Assembly (NCBI GenBank): GCA_021307315.1
Contig: JAJSPD010000027.1
Coordinates: forward strand, 558,001 to 622,000
Origin: Bisporella sp. PMI_857
Taxonomy: Eukaryota; Ascomycota; Leotiomycetes; Helotiales; Helotiaceae
DNA: 64,000 nucleotides
Direction of reading: 5' to 3'
In this document: piece after piece, positions 35,401 to 46,975 of the stretch
How the letters are laid out: every line of letters begins with the position of its first letter
How positions within the stretch are numbered: the stretch's first letter is position 1
Position numbers and translations under genes: made by a program
Notes under the pieces: model-generated
What the model saw: only the letters and a program-made list of their open reading frames with translations
Database searches by the model: none
What the model was told of the DNA's origin: nothing

Positions 35401-36533
35401 CCAGCAAAGCCTCTTACTCGTTATGCCGTTGAAGACTCATTATCACCCATAACCCTGGAACTCAACGACACAGGACAAGTTGTCCCCAAAGAAGAGTTCT
35501 CTCCTTATGGGAGCGTCACATTCATGTCCACTAATTTGACGATACCCAAACGGTATAGATTCGCCGCCAAAGAAAGAGATATCGAATCTGGGTTACCCTA
35601 TTCTGAGAATCGTTATCTCATGCCTTGCCTGGAGAGGTGGCTTTTTCCGGATCCAATTGGGTTAAGTGATGGGCCAAATGTGTATGCTTATGTGAAGGGG
35701 AATCCGAATTCCAATAGTGATCCGACTGGGACAATGCGAAATAATGCGTCTGCGAACCCTGCACCCTGCTAATAATAGAGGGCCTGGATTGGTATTCCCT
35801 GGATGGGGATCCCGCCTCGAAAATCGCGTAAGTTCAGTGGTTATGAGGAGTTCGGGGCTTGCGTCCTTGGCATATAATATAGGCTCGGAGCTTGCACCGT
35901 CAGCAAGAGATATGGGCTCGGCATGGCTAACAGCCATAGGAACAGTCGCATACCACAACTTACCCCCACTAGTAGCCTTTTAACGGCCACTGCCCGCCCA
36001 CATAGGTGCTCTCATGGGTAGATATGCCCAAGCCAGGGTCCCTCATCATGTCCAAGCACAACGAATTGGTGGGCCACAACCACTATTCCATATGGACATG
36101 ACAGAATTCATGGGGCATATTGCAGCTGGCAGGTACGGACCCGCATTATGGGCGGGAGACCACCTCATCGTCCCCACTCAAAGAGCGCAGTCAACAATGG
36201 GATCGTGTCGATGGCCTAATAAGCAGAATATACAAGACGCTGACCATTGACCAAAGGCCAGATTCCTTGAGATTCCCACCCTATGTGTCAATGATGGACC
36301 AATGGGGAAGTACCAAAATTGCTGCCGAAATCGTCGGCCAAAGATGGGCGATCATAAAAAAGACCATCCCCGCAGTCACGAATGATATTCCGGGTGCGGG
36401 TTCTGACCTGAGTCGGTCTTTAGCTGCTTTCAATGCATCTTTTACTCATTGGCAAGAGATGTATGACAGGACAGAAACAATGTTTTATGATAGATTTGTG
36501 CCGCAGGTGTTTCAGAAATGGGGGATACAATAA
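32480..36533 (+). pseudogene. decayed Tc-toxin/Rhs (TcB-TcC type) gene, 5' truncated
   Basis: Fragments in several frames match the order of bacterial insecticidal Tc complex B-C proteins. First come TcB C-terminal pieces (HEIVLDIDTFGN, PLPSETRQYQITGVAP, LRLIGRQQTLYRSDD), then YD-repeat/TccC pieces, then the Rhs core at 35254-35772 (KERDIESGLPYSENRY, DPIGLSDGPNVYAYV) with its terminal DP(I/T)G pair, then an unrelated tail to 36533 that corresponds to the variable cargo region. The TcB N-terminus is missing. Breaks seen: TGA 32639, TAG 32885 with frame change, TAG 33019, TAG 33189, TGA 33441, TAG 33780 with frame change, a MITE at 33985-34408, TAG 34709 with frame change, TAG 35050 and TAA 35770. 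It is dead as it stands. Bacterial origin by transfer is inferred from the family; fungi are known to carry such genes. Confidence 0.88.
33985..34408. mobile_element. 424-bp MITE with ~125-bp inverted arms, TA target site
   Basis: The left arm starts ACGTACTTAATCAGTTAGCT and the right arm ends with its exact reverse complement. The arms extend about 125 bp (33985 to ~34109 and ~34284 to 34408) with only a few mismatches, mostly C/T transitions. The centre is AT-rich and has no coding capacity. TA dinucleotides flank both ends (33983-33984, 34409-34410), as made by Tc1/mariner-pogo transposases. Toxin-type coding similarity stops at the left TA and resumes right after the right TA, so the element inserted within that gene. 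It needs a transposase from elsewhere. Confidence 0.93.
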
Positions 36534-38064
36534 GCAAAGAGAATGGAGGCTGTGGAAAGATCTTCTTTCATGTCTTCTTGGACCGATGTTGCTGTTTTCT
36601 TCTTTTTCCGCCTTCTTTCCGTTATTCTCTGCCTTCCCACTTTCTTTTGATGGAAGTTGCTTCAACAAGTGGAATGTATATAAGTTCAATTAGTCGTTTC
36701 GCTGCTCGGTGTTCTGAAGAGGGAGACCTAGAGTCTGCACAAGAGGAAGACAGTCAAGCACTGTAGGAAAGAACCTAAGGAACTCTCGTTGATACTTCAA
36801 TGGTCATGTATGGCTTTCCTTAACACTTGTGTTGTGTTATTTCAAATACTTATAAATTTCGTAATGAACCATTGGTTTTCAGTTGCTCATAGTCTAAATG
36901 AAATGGCCGATAGGTAGCTATTAGGACCTAGGTCCTGGGTCTTCCTTGGCCTCCGCGATTAACAACTTTACCAAGTTTGGCTTCGACAGACATGGATCGA
37001 AGGAGAATAAGCGAAGAATAATTATCCAGAAACGAGGCTAGCCAAAGCTCCTCATTGCCCAAATAAGCACGTACGCCATGTACTTCCACAGCGTTCCACA
37101 TTAGCAATACTGGGATGTGATGTATAACAGTACCACTGTTGACGTCCCTCCAGGGTATGGCGCTAGTCAAATTCCGCAACTCAATGAAGTAACAAGTAAA
37201 GCCATGATAGACTTTTTGCAATTATCGAAACAAAGCACTTTGCAGCATAAAATGCTAGCTCTGTAATGCTTGCTTTTTTAGCAATAGTTTGCTATTAAGC
37301 ATTTCGATTATTCAACGTTATATCAGAATGGTCCAAATACTCAGCAATTGCTGCAGTATCCTCTCAAGTTAAAGCTCGTTTTGTTTTTCTCAAGTCTCTG
37401 GCTATTTGTTTCTATTCTAAAGCGTTGTACGAGATCCAGACTGTATGATTCGAGTCTGGACTTGCTTAGGTATGGCCCCCAATTTCTGACCCGCAGAGGT
37501 TAGTGTCCTGCAATGCAACAAGTAACTTTAGCGAGGTAGAAGACATGGACCAAAGAGAGGGGATGCTAACTGGATATGGACTAATGGTGCCAAGTCCACA
37601 GTATTATTGGAGCATTAAGCGATAACCCCTCAGAACAACGGGTTCACTTTTTTGCACAGCTTTGGGTCCTCATTACCACGTGCAAGGCAACAGGTCACAA
37701 TTTTAGGCTCCAAAACACTTTGTAAGACGAGCTACAAGTGTTGGCTGGCAACATTTTGGAAATTCATCGTTACATGACTAGATTATCGAATGAATTTGTA
37801 TCCGATACTTTGGTATTAATTTTATAACATGCAGACATATCATGAAGCTTCCTTGATTGTTACTTCTAATTAACAATGCGTATGTCAGTTGGCTAGTAAA
37901 CTTGGCGGAATGATATGAATGCCATATGATACCATTATACTATAAAGACTGCACCATCTTTTTCTCGTTACAAATAGTGCCGGTTGCTTTGTCGACAGTT
38001 TATGGTAGAAACAATCTACTTTCCTATATTTTAACGTGTACCTCTGGGGTATATTATATCTGCG
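36534..38064. other. intergenic, 1.5 kb
   Basis: A 97-codon minus frame (36928-37221) and a few short plus frames are present, with no recognisable product. It lies between the Tc/Rhs relic and the 3' end of the helicase gene and may include decayed material. Confidence 0.5.
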
Positions 38065-41000
38065 CTACTCATGTTGTCTCCACCCAAGTTTTGCGTAACC
38101 AAGTTTCCTTCCCTGTTGATCTTTCAATTTCTATAGGGTCTGTCAGTGAAGTCAGTGAAGTTGGGACATGATGGCCGATGCTCACCTTTTCCACGGTCCC
38201 TTCCACAATGTATCTAATAACTCTCACGTTTCGGGTTTGGCCAATTCTTTGAACTCTGCCAATAGCCTGCCTCTCCACCATGGGGTTCCATTGCGGCTCC
38301 AAATTATACACGTAGTTGGCGACCGTCAGATTCAATCTATTGGGATCAACTTTGGCAAGGTTTAATCTTAGTATTGAGGAACTGCATACCCAACTGCTCC
38401 GGTTCCGGTAGTCATGAGCAGAATCTGCACTTCAGATTCTTGATCAAAATCTTCGAGAATTTTTTGTCGTTGAGGAATGGAATAATTGCCATCTATACGT
38501 GCAAATTTGATCCGCTCTGATACAAGATGATTTTCAATAAGATCCAAAGAGCTGGTCCAACAAGAGAAAATAATGCTTCCAACAGTCAGCGCGGCATTTA
38601 ACGTCAATGAATAGGGTCTTGTCTGCGAACCTCTTTCCCGGCATTTCGTTGGTTTTAATATGGTGGATAAGCGCGGATACCTTGGAGCTTGTGGCACCAC
38701 TTTCACGGGCTTTGGCGAAGGTTGACTGCTTTGTAAAGAAGGGACTTGATATGGTAGGACCAGTAAGAATGAATGTCTTAGGGAGTTGCCTGTTACAAAA
38801 AAGACATTTTCTCTGTAGATGGTCGTCATTTGCGACAGACATGGAATAAGGGCCAACGCATTCTAAACAAAGCAAGTGACCGCAGACGGTAAAAACCCCA
38901 GGTCTATCTTTAAGCTCATCCAACCCTTCTACTACAAGATTACATTTTTTGCACTTGGCAAATTGCTGCTTTCTCAGCGATTGAAAAGCTTGTTCGGCAT
39001 CAAACTGAAGGCGTTCTAGTGCCGATTCTGAAAGATAGTTTTGAAAGGTTCCATGGTTGCACACTAGTCGTAGTCGGAGCTCCAGCTGGAAAAAATCCAA
39101 GTTGTCCTTTGTGGCCTTGGACTGATTATGCTGTCGCTTGATAGCAAGGATCCTCTCTGCTTGGATCTTATCATACAGATTCTTCTCAGTGGATGAGAGC
39201 TCAATATAATGATAATTTTCCACGATTTGGGGAAGACGAAGAAGCTTATTGGTCCTCCTTAGGCAGACAGAATCCAACAGCAAGCGAAAGCTATTAATAC
39301 TCTGATCTGTGTCTCTTGTCAACGGCATGATGATGTGTTTCCGAAATTCAGGAAGGCTATCTAATTGAGATGTATGAATGAATGTAAGTAATGCTGCAAA
39401 ATCTTCAAGGCTGTTTTGTACTGGTGTCCCTGTCAAACACCACCGAAATTGTGCGGATAGCATTGTTACTGCTTGGAAGAGCTTGGTGCTCATACGCCTT
39501 ATTATGTGCGCTGAGGGGTTAGCAAAGACAGCATATAACCTGGATAGACTCCTATCGTACCTTCATCGAGGACAACTCGGAACCAAGCAATTCGGAATAA
39601 TGGGCTTTGTGGGTCAAGAGCTTCAGCAGAGATAGTGTGGTATGTACTCACAACTATGTCCCAGTCTGCCAGAATCTTATAGTCGCCCACACGGCCCCTC
39701 CCGTGATAGACGTAGATATCAAGAGCTCGAGCGCAGTGCCTACGAGACCTATGAGTGAAAATCCACAAGGAGAGAAGATTGATATGACAAATCTATTTCT
39801 TTTTCCCACCCTTCAATCAACACTGAATCTGCTGATCAGCAAATCGCTTCCCAATTACAGCGTATTGCTGGGATATACCGGAAAGGGGCCATACGGGGTG
39901 AAGAAACTACAACTAGAGTTGCCTTCGACCGGTGAAGTTGAGGCTCAAATTCTGTTGTGGGCAGAATGTTCACATGATGTTGTCCGTCAGCAAAGGTTCT
40001 AGCAGCTTCAGCGGTCCGTATTATTGTTGATAGAACTGTCAGTGTTTTGCCAAGACCCATATCATCAGCAAGTATCCCACCTAGGAATGTAAGCTACAAC
40101 TCTTTTTATTATCCAACGCTCAGTATAATCTTACCTTGCGTTTCCGATGGCGGTTCCTCGATTCTAGCCCCTGTTATGGCATGCTCATACCTACATGCAT
40201 GCTCGATCAAACAATAATTCTGTTTGCAGGGTATTTAACTTACCAAGTCTGAGCCCCTTTGTGCTTTACCATCCACAATGAATATTCCGTGGGAATCGGA
40301 CCAAACTCACGTTGAGACATAAAGTCCAGAGCTTCTTTTTGATGTCTTTGAGCGCGATTCTATTAGTATATGTGAACAATAATCACAGAAGTTTAACTTA
40401 CGACAACAGTGGAGTAAGAACTTTGGTATCTGCTTCTAATTTTTTCAAGGACTTGAACCTTGTCAACGAGCCCAACACTTTGTTAAAGCTGCTTTGTAAT
40501 TGGGTTTGGACCGTAATTGACTTGACCTGCTCTTCCTCTGTCTCACTCGTATGCATATCCGTTTTTTTAGTATCGGCATCTAATGGAATATCAGTCGGGA
40601 ATCGAGATGGAGTGAGAGACTCTGTAGTGGAGAGTATTCTTTTCACATCCAGAACATGTGGGTTGCTGTACTCAGAAGTCGGGTCTTGATGGCAAGGATG
40701 CTGCAAATATATCTTTTCAGATGACAGCATTTTGCCAACACTGTTTTGAATTGTTATTGATCCATAGATAACTATATCGACTGGTAAATAGGCGCTCTTT
40801 TCGGCATTGCTGCCTTTATTAGTCAGATCTCCAAGTGTGTCTGGAGATAGGTATGCTTCAAATCGACATGACTCCAAAGGTGAAAGTTTGTGGAGAATTT
40901 TTGTAATCTCTTCATTCATCACTGCAATTTTCTCATTGGAGGGATTTCCAATGAAAAAGCTGTCTCCCTGAAGCGAGAGCTGGACTTTAGTGAAGCCAGA

Positions 41001-41441
41001 AAACGATGAGTTGTCGTCCAAGTCTAATTTTGAAAAAGTGGCGTCCATGTCAAGTAATTTTGTGTTAGCTCCATGAATCTGTACGCGAGTTAGACACACG
41101 AAGGGAGATAAATTAGAGCTACTACCATCCCAAAGCAGATACGGTCTTCAACTCCCCATTGTGATGAAATTGGTGCCAGTTCAACATTGTTTGTATCTGT
41201 AGCCTCGTCATCTTGCAAGTGCTCTGAGCTAATATCTGTAGTCTGAGGTTGGGGTCCCTTCAAGAATTCCTTAAATCCGAATCTATCCAACGACGAAGGT
41301 TAGGTAGTGCAATATATGGTACTCGAGCACTTACGGGCCAAGCAAATTGACTTGGGGCTCGAGAGTATCTAATGCAGCACGCCTCAGCTTGCCAGAACTG
41401 ACTGAGCTGCCTTCAATATCAAATGATCTCTTCAATGACAT
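38065..41441 (-). CDS. SNF2-family helicase with internal RING finger (Rad5/HLTF type)
   Basis: Twelve exons (41441-41335, 41282-41126, 41078-40402, 40345-40244, 40190-40135, 40080-39895, 39828-39789, 39748-39561, 39510-38631, 38575-38390, 38336-38186, 38130-38065) join in phase to 931 residues. The Walker A is [17 protein letters not shown] (about residue 367), the DEAH-like box [15 protein letters not shown], followed by [21 protein letters not shown]3HC4 RING ([10 protein letters not shown] ... [13 protein letters not shown] ... CLFCNRQL) sits between the two ATPase lobes, as in Rad5/HLTF. Lobe 2 has [26 protein letters not shown] and [12 protein letters not shown]. Such proteins remodel DNA-protein complexes and act as E3 ligases in damage tolerance. 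The N-terminus lacks a clear HIRAN domain. The exon 7-8 donor (GTCATA) is the weakest splice. Divergent from the NACHT gene. Confidence 0.92.
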
Positions 41442-42060
41442 CCTGTCGTCGAATATAAAAGCCAAACACCAACACCAATGGCTGGGCGAATATGTGATTA
41501 ATATGAGAATGATCTTTCCTGGACTCTTGTTCTAATAGAACGGCTCTACAGTTGAGAAATAGAGGGCTGATATGTGAGTCGGTGGTCGTTATTTTACTTC
41601 GTCGTGTGATCGTCCAAATTGACTGTTCACTTTATAAAAATCTTTATCGTCCAGACATCGGTTGCGATTAAAGATGAATTGATGGCACTCAGACGAGAGA
41701 GCGGGGTCTTCCTGCTTCAATTGGAATTGGTTCTAAGGCTGAGAAACAGAGGGCCGCATACTCATCAATGTTTAATTAATTGTGAGCCAATTTCGTAGAC
41801 TATTCCAACGAACTAAACCTACTTCTCGTTCTATTGAAAAATATTTAATGTCTAGGTATTGATTGTGACAAAAGGATTAATTGTTGGCAGTTGGTCTTAC
41901 GATCGGCCTCTTATTTCTCCCCAGAGAGACGAGGCAGACTCGCTCTAGAATTCCGGGTGCCAGGCTGTGCCTGCATTCTCAGCCCCTTCTTCTGCCTGAC
42001 CTCTTATAAGTATATACTTTCTGCCATCATACATTCTAAATCTGTTCTCAAGCGCTAATA
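41442..42060. promoter_or_regulatory. divergent upstream region, SNF2-RING / NACHT
   Basis: 619 bp between opposite starts. Most of it is an imperfect tandem duplication (see 41515-41900). The NACHT leader just before 42061 contains CTTATAAGTATATAC, a TATA-like site at about 42001-42015. Confidence 0.5.
41515..41900. repeat. imperfect ~190-bp direct duplication
   Basis: The segment starting near 41530 (TTCTAATAGAAC ... GAGAAATAGAGGGC) reappears near 41731 (TTCTAAGGCT GAGAAACAGAGGGC). Later blocks also match in order: ATAAAAATCTTTATCGTCCAGACATCG near 41633 against GAAAAATATTTAATGTCTAGGTATTG near 41836. Differences are many and mostly transitions. Confidence 0.5.
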
Positions 42061-45000
42061 ATGTCTTCGGCAGGCAACTTTCAGCAAGTATTAGCTAATT
42101 TCACTAAGCGGCTGTCCAAGGACGAGCTGAGCGATTTCAAATTCTCCTCATTACAAGATGTCCTAGCCACCGTAGAAATAATTCAAGCAGAACAAGGGCA
42201 AAAGAAAAAAATGATGAACTTGACAAGGATACAGCGATTTCTCGAAGCGATGAATAACTATGGAAAAGTTATCGAGGTCTTCCTCAATGCTTCCGACATC
42301 TTGTGCTTTGTTTGGGGTCCAATGAAGTTCTGTCTCCAAGTAAGTGCAATACGCACGATTGGAGGTTACTTCTAACAAATATTGAAGGTTGCGAGCACCT
42401 GGGCGGATTCCTTTGACACACTTCTTGGTGCTTATCAACAACTCAGTGAAAGTATTCCGCTTTTCGACCAATACCACTCCTTGTTTGAAACAAATCCTGA
42501 TATGGAAAGGGTTTTAATATTTATCTATGATGACATTCTCGAATTTCACCGAGCTGCTTTAAGATTTTTCAAGCGACCTAGTATGTAGTCTCACGGTTGA
42601 ATATGATATTTATTAAGGCTGCCAGTGTGGAAACAATTATTTCGATCCGCGTGGAATGATTTCAGGACACGCTTTCAGCATATTTTGGATGATTTGTGCC
42701 GCCACAAAGCCCTCATCGAAACCCAGGCGAATCTGGCTCGTATTCAAGAAAGTCGCAATGAGCGGGCACATGTCCGAAATCAATTTGACATGATCGAAGA
42801 TGATCGGCGCAGGAGAAGACATCTTGATGTCATAAATTGGCTTTCGGCTGTCGACCCACGCCTAGATCAAGAGGCCGCACGAGCTATATGGCAAGAATAC
42901 CCAGCTTCAGGGCAATGGCTCCTAGTTAACGAGAAAATGAAAGCGTGGATGGATTCAAACAGCTCATTAATTCCAATGCTCTGGATGAATGGCATTCCTG
43001 GGGCAGGTACCTGACATCTATGCCTTGGCGTGCTTAGAGAGCTGGCTAATGAATGCAAGGCAAAACTATCCTAACCTCTCTCATCGTGCACGAATGTCAG
43101 ATATCAAGCATGATACCTGTCTTATACTTCTACTGTAACCATCAGGATGCACATAGAAAGTCATTCCAAGCCCTATCTCGGGCATTTCTAGTTCAGTTAC
43201 TGCGCTATGATGAGGCCCTCTTACCTTATATCTATGATAAGTGCATTGGCAGTGGAAATACTTCTCTGGTATCATCACAAATGTGCGACGAAATCCTTAG
43301 GACTTGTTTGAAAACCATGTCAGAGGCTTATATTATCATTGATGGCATTGATGAGTGCGACCCTACAGAGCGGAAAACCATACTATCGTTCTTTATTTCA
43401 ATAATTGAAAGGGCAAATGCCGCCGCAAAGCTACGCGCACTATTTGTGAGTCAAGATGAAAATGATATCCGTAAATCGCTGCGAACGGCTTCTGTGCTGA
43501 AATTGACAGATGCTCACAACCGGTCCGACATCGAAAGCTATACGTCTCACTGGGTGTCTAAAATACAAGCCAAATTCAGCCTGCCTCAAAAAACAGCTGA
43601 GTACATAAAATCGGCTGTTTGTGAAGGCTCTGATGGTAAGATCTAGAAATAAACGAAACTACAGGTCTGACTGTGTTAGGAATGTTTTTGTTTGCAAAGC
43701 TCGTTCTGTCAAACCTTTTTGCTCAAATTACTACTGAGACGCTGTATAATGAGCTTCAGCCAGGGACCTTCCCCCACGGATTCGAGCAAGCGTGAGAAAT
43801 ATAATCTTTATATACTTGCGTAGTGCAAGACTTGTTATATGAGGCTAACACTTCGAAGCTATTCCAGAATAGTGTGTCGTATTTACCAAAATCCAAATGT
43901 GGCCGAACGTAAAACTGCAGGAAAACTTCTGAGCTGGATTGCATGCTGTAAAAGGCCATTAATGTGGCACGAAATACAAGGTGCAATATCTATGAATACT
44001 AAAGACCATACAGTCGACTTCGAAAACCGTCGACTTTGTCAGCACGTGAGCGATCTGTGTGGGTCTTTAGTTGAAGTTCTACCCGGTGATAGGGTCCGCC
44101 TGGTGCATGGAACAGCTAAGTCGTAAGTTCAGTATTCTTTTTGTGTTAGATTTGTTCTTATGTGTCGACTATCTCCAATGTCGTGAATTCGAATCTCGAA
44201 ATGAAAAAGGTGCTTTTGACTGCATGCTGACGCCGGGAAATTAGTTACTTGATACATCATGATTTAGTGCACATGCATCAAGAAGAGCGAGAGCTCGCGC
44301 TTTTGTGCTTACGGTACATGCTCTTTGATTGCTTTGATGCTAACCTTCTAGAGGACGAGGTGAGAGAATTAATCGGATCGGGATACTACGCGTTTCAAGA
44401 TTACGCTGTGGTACACTGGGTGGATCATTTAGAAGACTCGATTCCATACCTTCTACAGAGCGATACCCAAATTATGGAAGATATTAATTCAGCTATCAGT
44501 GACTTCCACGAAGCCTTCGGGGCCGCGGAGGCGTCAGAAGATGATATCTCGCAAGAATTGAGGGATAAGTGCAAGCACTTAGAGAAAGTGCCATTTCACG
44601 AGAACCTCCTTCTCCTTCTTGGCCATACGAGAAAAATCCGAAAGCAGGAAGAATCCATCGCAGGTCTCGGTGAATTTGGGGACATTATTAGTAGAAATAG
44701 ATCTATCCTGGAGCGACTGATATCGTTAGACCCAGCCTCGAAAGCGAATCTTCAAACAATCTATGGTGAACATTGGCATAAATGTCCCCGCCATGCCTGT
44801 TTTTTCTTCCATGAAGGGTTTCCTAATTCAGCCAGGCGCGACAATCATGTAAGCCGACACGAGAAACCATTTTTCTGTACCGAAACCAGCTGCCCACGAA
44901 TCCACCTTGGATTTAGCACGGAGAAAGAGCTGAAGAGGCACATGAACATCAATCACCCGGATCCGTCAATCCTGTTTCCAAAGATCAAGAAACCGCCGAA

Positions 45001-45223
45001 GAAGCATGTGTGCGAAACATGCTCGACGGAGTTTACAAGAGCCCATAATCTCAAGGTTCATAGACTGACACATACGAATGAGAGGCCCTGGGCCTGCAGT
45101 TTGTGTGACAAAACGTTTGTGCGAAAACATGACCGGGACAGACACGAGAGGCTCCTCCACTCGACAAGTGCATCTGGATCACCTACCCCAACCGTTCAGA
45201 GCTCAGGTGATATGGCAGTGTGA
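42061..45223 (+). CDS. NACHT NTPase with C-terminal C2H2 zinc fingers
   Basis: Exons 42061-42339, 42388-42580, 42626-43006, 43060-43635, 43680-43791, 43859-44122 and 44245-45223 give 927 residues. The N-terminal ~270 residues are helical (FLNASDILCFVWGPMKFCLQ), of the kind that precedes NACHT in fungal STAND proteins. The NTPase has Walker A GIPGAGKTILTSL, split by an intron, and Walker B AYIIIDGIDECD; winged-helix-like LSWIACCKRPLMWHEIQGAI and VHGTAKSYLIHH follow. The end has two degenerate (CPRHACFFFHEGF..., CTETSCPRIHLGF...) and two good C2H2 fingers (CETCSTEF...H, CSLCDKTF...H). No WD, ankyrin or TPR repeats are present. Fungal NACHT proteins trigger incompatibility or immune-like responses; here the fingers would be the sensor or DNA-binding part, by inference. 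Confidence 0.9.
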
Positions 45224-45460
45224 CTCATTGCGAGTAAGCTAGAGTCAGCGCCGAGGGTAGTAGAAATGCGATATCGCAGGCTACCAGTTCACCGACGTTG
45301 GGAGCAGGCATCTAGTCTGTAAGATCTTAGGCGCTAATTTGAAGAGTCCCGGTTATACACCTTTCACTGTGGCAGGATATTTGGGGGGATAATTCACGGG
45401 TTTGCAAAGGGGTTCGACATGTCCGCAGATAACATGCTGTGCATACAATATTATATCTAA

Positions 45461-46975
45461 CTAACTTATATGAGGGACAAACGCGCTCCATTCAACTGTA
45501 GTAAACGCATTTGAGGGCAAAGAGCGCAACTGCACAATATCTAATATGAATATCAAGGTGCGTGAGGAACAGTAAAGTACTCCCACTATGTACATAGGCA
45601 ATGTTGCTGTCAGAGGCACATCAAGCAATGGGTCTTTCGAAACATCATTGTTTCTTATACGCATGGCAATACGTGAGAGCCTCGATCGATGCTTTTGGCG
45701 TTTTGTGGACATGCCTTGGACCACAGGCACTTGGTCCAGAACGGTTTTTGAGCTATGATCGGCGGACGATCCAATGCCTTCAATTCGGTGTGGCTTGCGC
45801 CGGAGCTGGAAGTAGCGCCGCAGGGCAGGATAAGTCACATACGCAAATGCTGTAACAACGAAGTAGAGAATAACAGTTGATAGCATGACCAAGCTTGATA
45901 GGCGCCATAGAAGCCGTTCGGCGGAAGTTGGGAAGTGACTATTCCAAAGTGTAACAAAGACAGCTGAGTATGCAAAACTGACGATGATAAATACAGTCAG
46001 TAAGCGCCCCTTAACTTCCCGCCATATGGTGTTTTCAAATCTATCGTGAGGTAGTGCTGCAGGTGCAAAGACGATGTGCATTTTTCGAAGGATATTGATC
46101 CAGTGTTTCCAGTAAAGAGACCAGTGCCATTCTACCCTGCTGATAAAGTCCAAGGGCGTCCGATGGTATGGCCCTGCCCAATCATTCCCGGCGTTCTTTA
46201 ATATATCGACCATGGTTACTGTCGTCGTCAACATTTCTGGCATTACGACGTCCGCCCCTTTGTGCCACCAACAAAATGTTGTACCAAAGCTACAGAGGAT
46301 AAACGCAGCCGTAGTAACCTCCATTCCCGTGACAACTAAGCCTTGTTCGTGGCGAGCAATGACAGTTGCAATGAACCATATCGTTTGCGCTATAGTGAGG
46401 AATCGTAGAAGGACATCCATCTTGTTCTTATCATCGATCATCTTCTTACTCAACATCGGGCATTCGATATATTTGCGATTGACCAAGTAGAGAAGTTGTT
46501 TCGCATCAATTGGAATCGGCTTGAAGTCGGGTGTGCAGAGGAAAAACCCTCCAGAGTCTGCGAAGAAAGCATGTTTCATACTCCAATGAGACAATCCGGA
46601 GGCATGAAAATCATTGACAGATTGCCGTGCCGATGCCCATTCACCCAGAGCCAGCTGGAAGGTGAATTCAGGCCCAAGCGCGCAGAGGGCTGTAAGCCAA
46701 CATCTACGCCAAATTATATCAAATCGCGAGTCTTCTTTTCCGGGAATCTGCATGCACTGGACTGACCAGGAGCAAAGAAACATGGTAATGGTACAAGTCC
46801 ATATGATATCGACCGTTCCTCGTGTTGGTGATGAAGACACCCATCCCACCGAAAGAGTGTCTGTTGTGTTGGTAGCGAGCGGCTCAGCCGAGTCAACATC
46901 TGAAATGGGAAGAGCATTAAGGCTTGCGACAAGCAAGGCTAAGATGAAGGAAACGAGTCTTGCATGGCTCAGCAT
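45461..46975 (-). CDS. multi-pass membrane protein with signal peptide, fungal family
   Basis: One exon of 504 residues. It begins with a signal peptide (MLSHARLVSFILALLVASLNA). The first family block is GWVSSSPTRGTVDIIWTCTI followed by a hydrophobic helix (MFLCSWSVQCMQIPG), then ALCALGPEFTFQLALGEWAS and FFADSGGFFLCTPDF. Further hydrophobic segments are near TIAQTIWFIATVIA, TTAAFILCSFGTTF, LLTVFIIVSFAYSAVFVTLW, LVMLSTVILYFVVTAFAYV and YIVGVLYCSSRTLIFILDIV. A basic linker (RRKPHRIEG ... STKRQKHRSRLSR) precedes the last helices. The family is common and expanded in filamentous fungi; its function is unknown. The protein at 55651-57387 belongs to the same family. Confidence 0.85.
   Translation of the reverse strand: MLSHARLVSFILALLVASLNALPISDVDSAEPLATNTTDTLSVGWVSSSPTRGTVDIIWTCTITMFLCSWSVQCMQIPGKEDSRFDIIWRRCWLTALCALGPEFTFQLALGEWASARQSVNDFHASGLSHWSMKHAFFADSGGFFLCTPDFKPIPIDAKQLLYLVNRKYIECPMLSKKMIDDKNKMDVLLRFLTIAQTIWFIATVIARHEQGLVVTGMEVTTAAFILCSFGTTFCWWHKGADVVMPEMLTTTVTMVDILKNAGNDWAGPYHRTPLDFISRVEWHWSLYWKHWINILRKMHIVFAPAALPHDRFENTIWREVKGRLLTVFIIVSFAYSAVFVTLWNSHFPTSAERLLWRLSSLVMLSTVILYFVVTAFAYVTYPALRRYFQLRRKPHRIEGIGSSADHSSKTVLDQVPVVQGMSTKRQKHRSRLSRIAMRIRNNDVSKDPLLDVPLTATLPMYIVGVLYCSSRTLIFILDIVQLRSLPSNAFTTVEWSAFVPHIS

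Noticed and set aside
36928..37221. 97-codon minus-strand frame
   Set aside because: No recognisable product and no neighbours to splice with.
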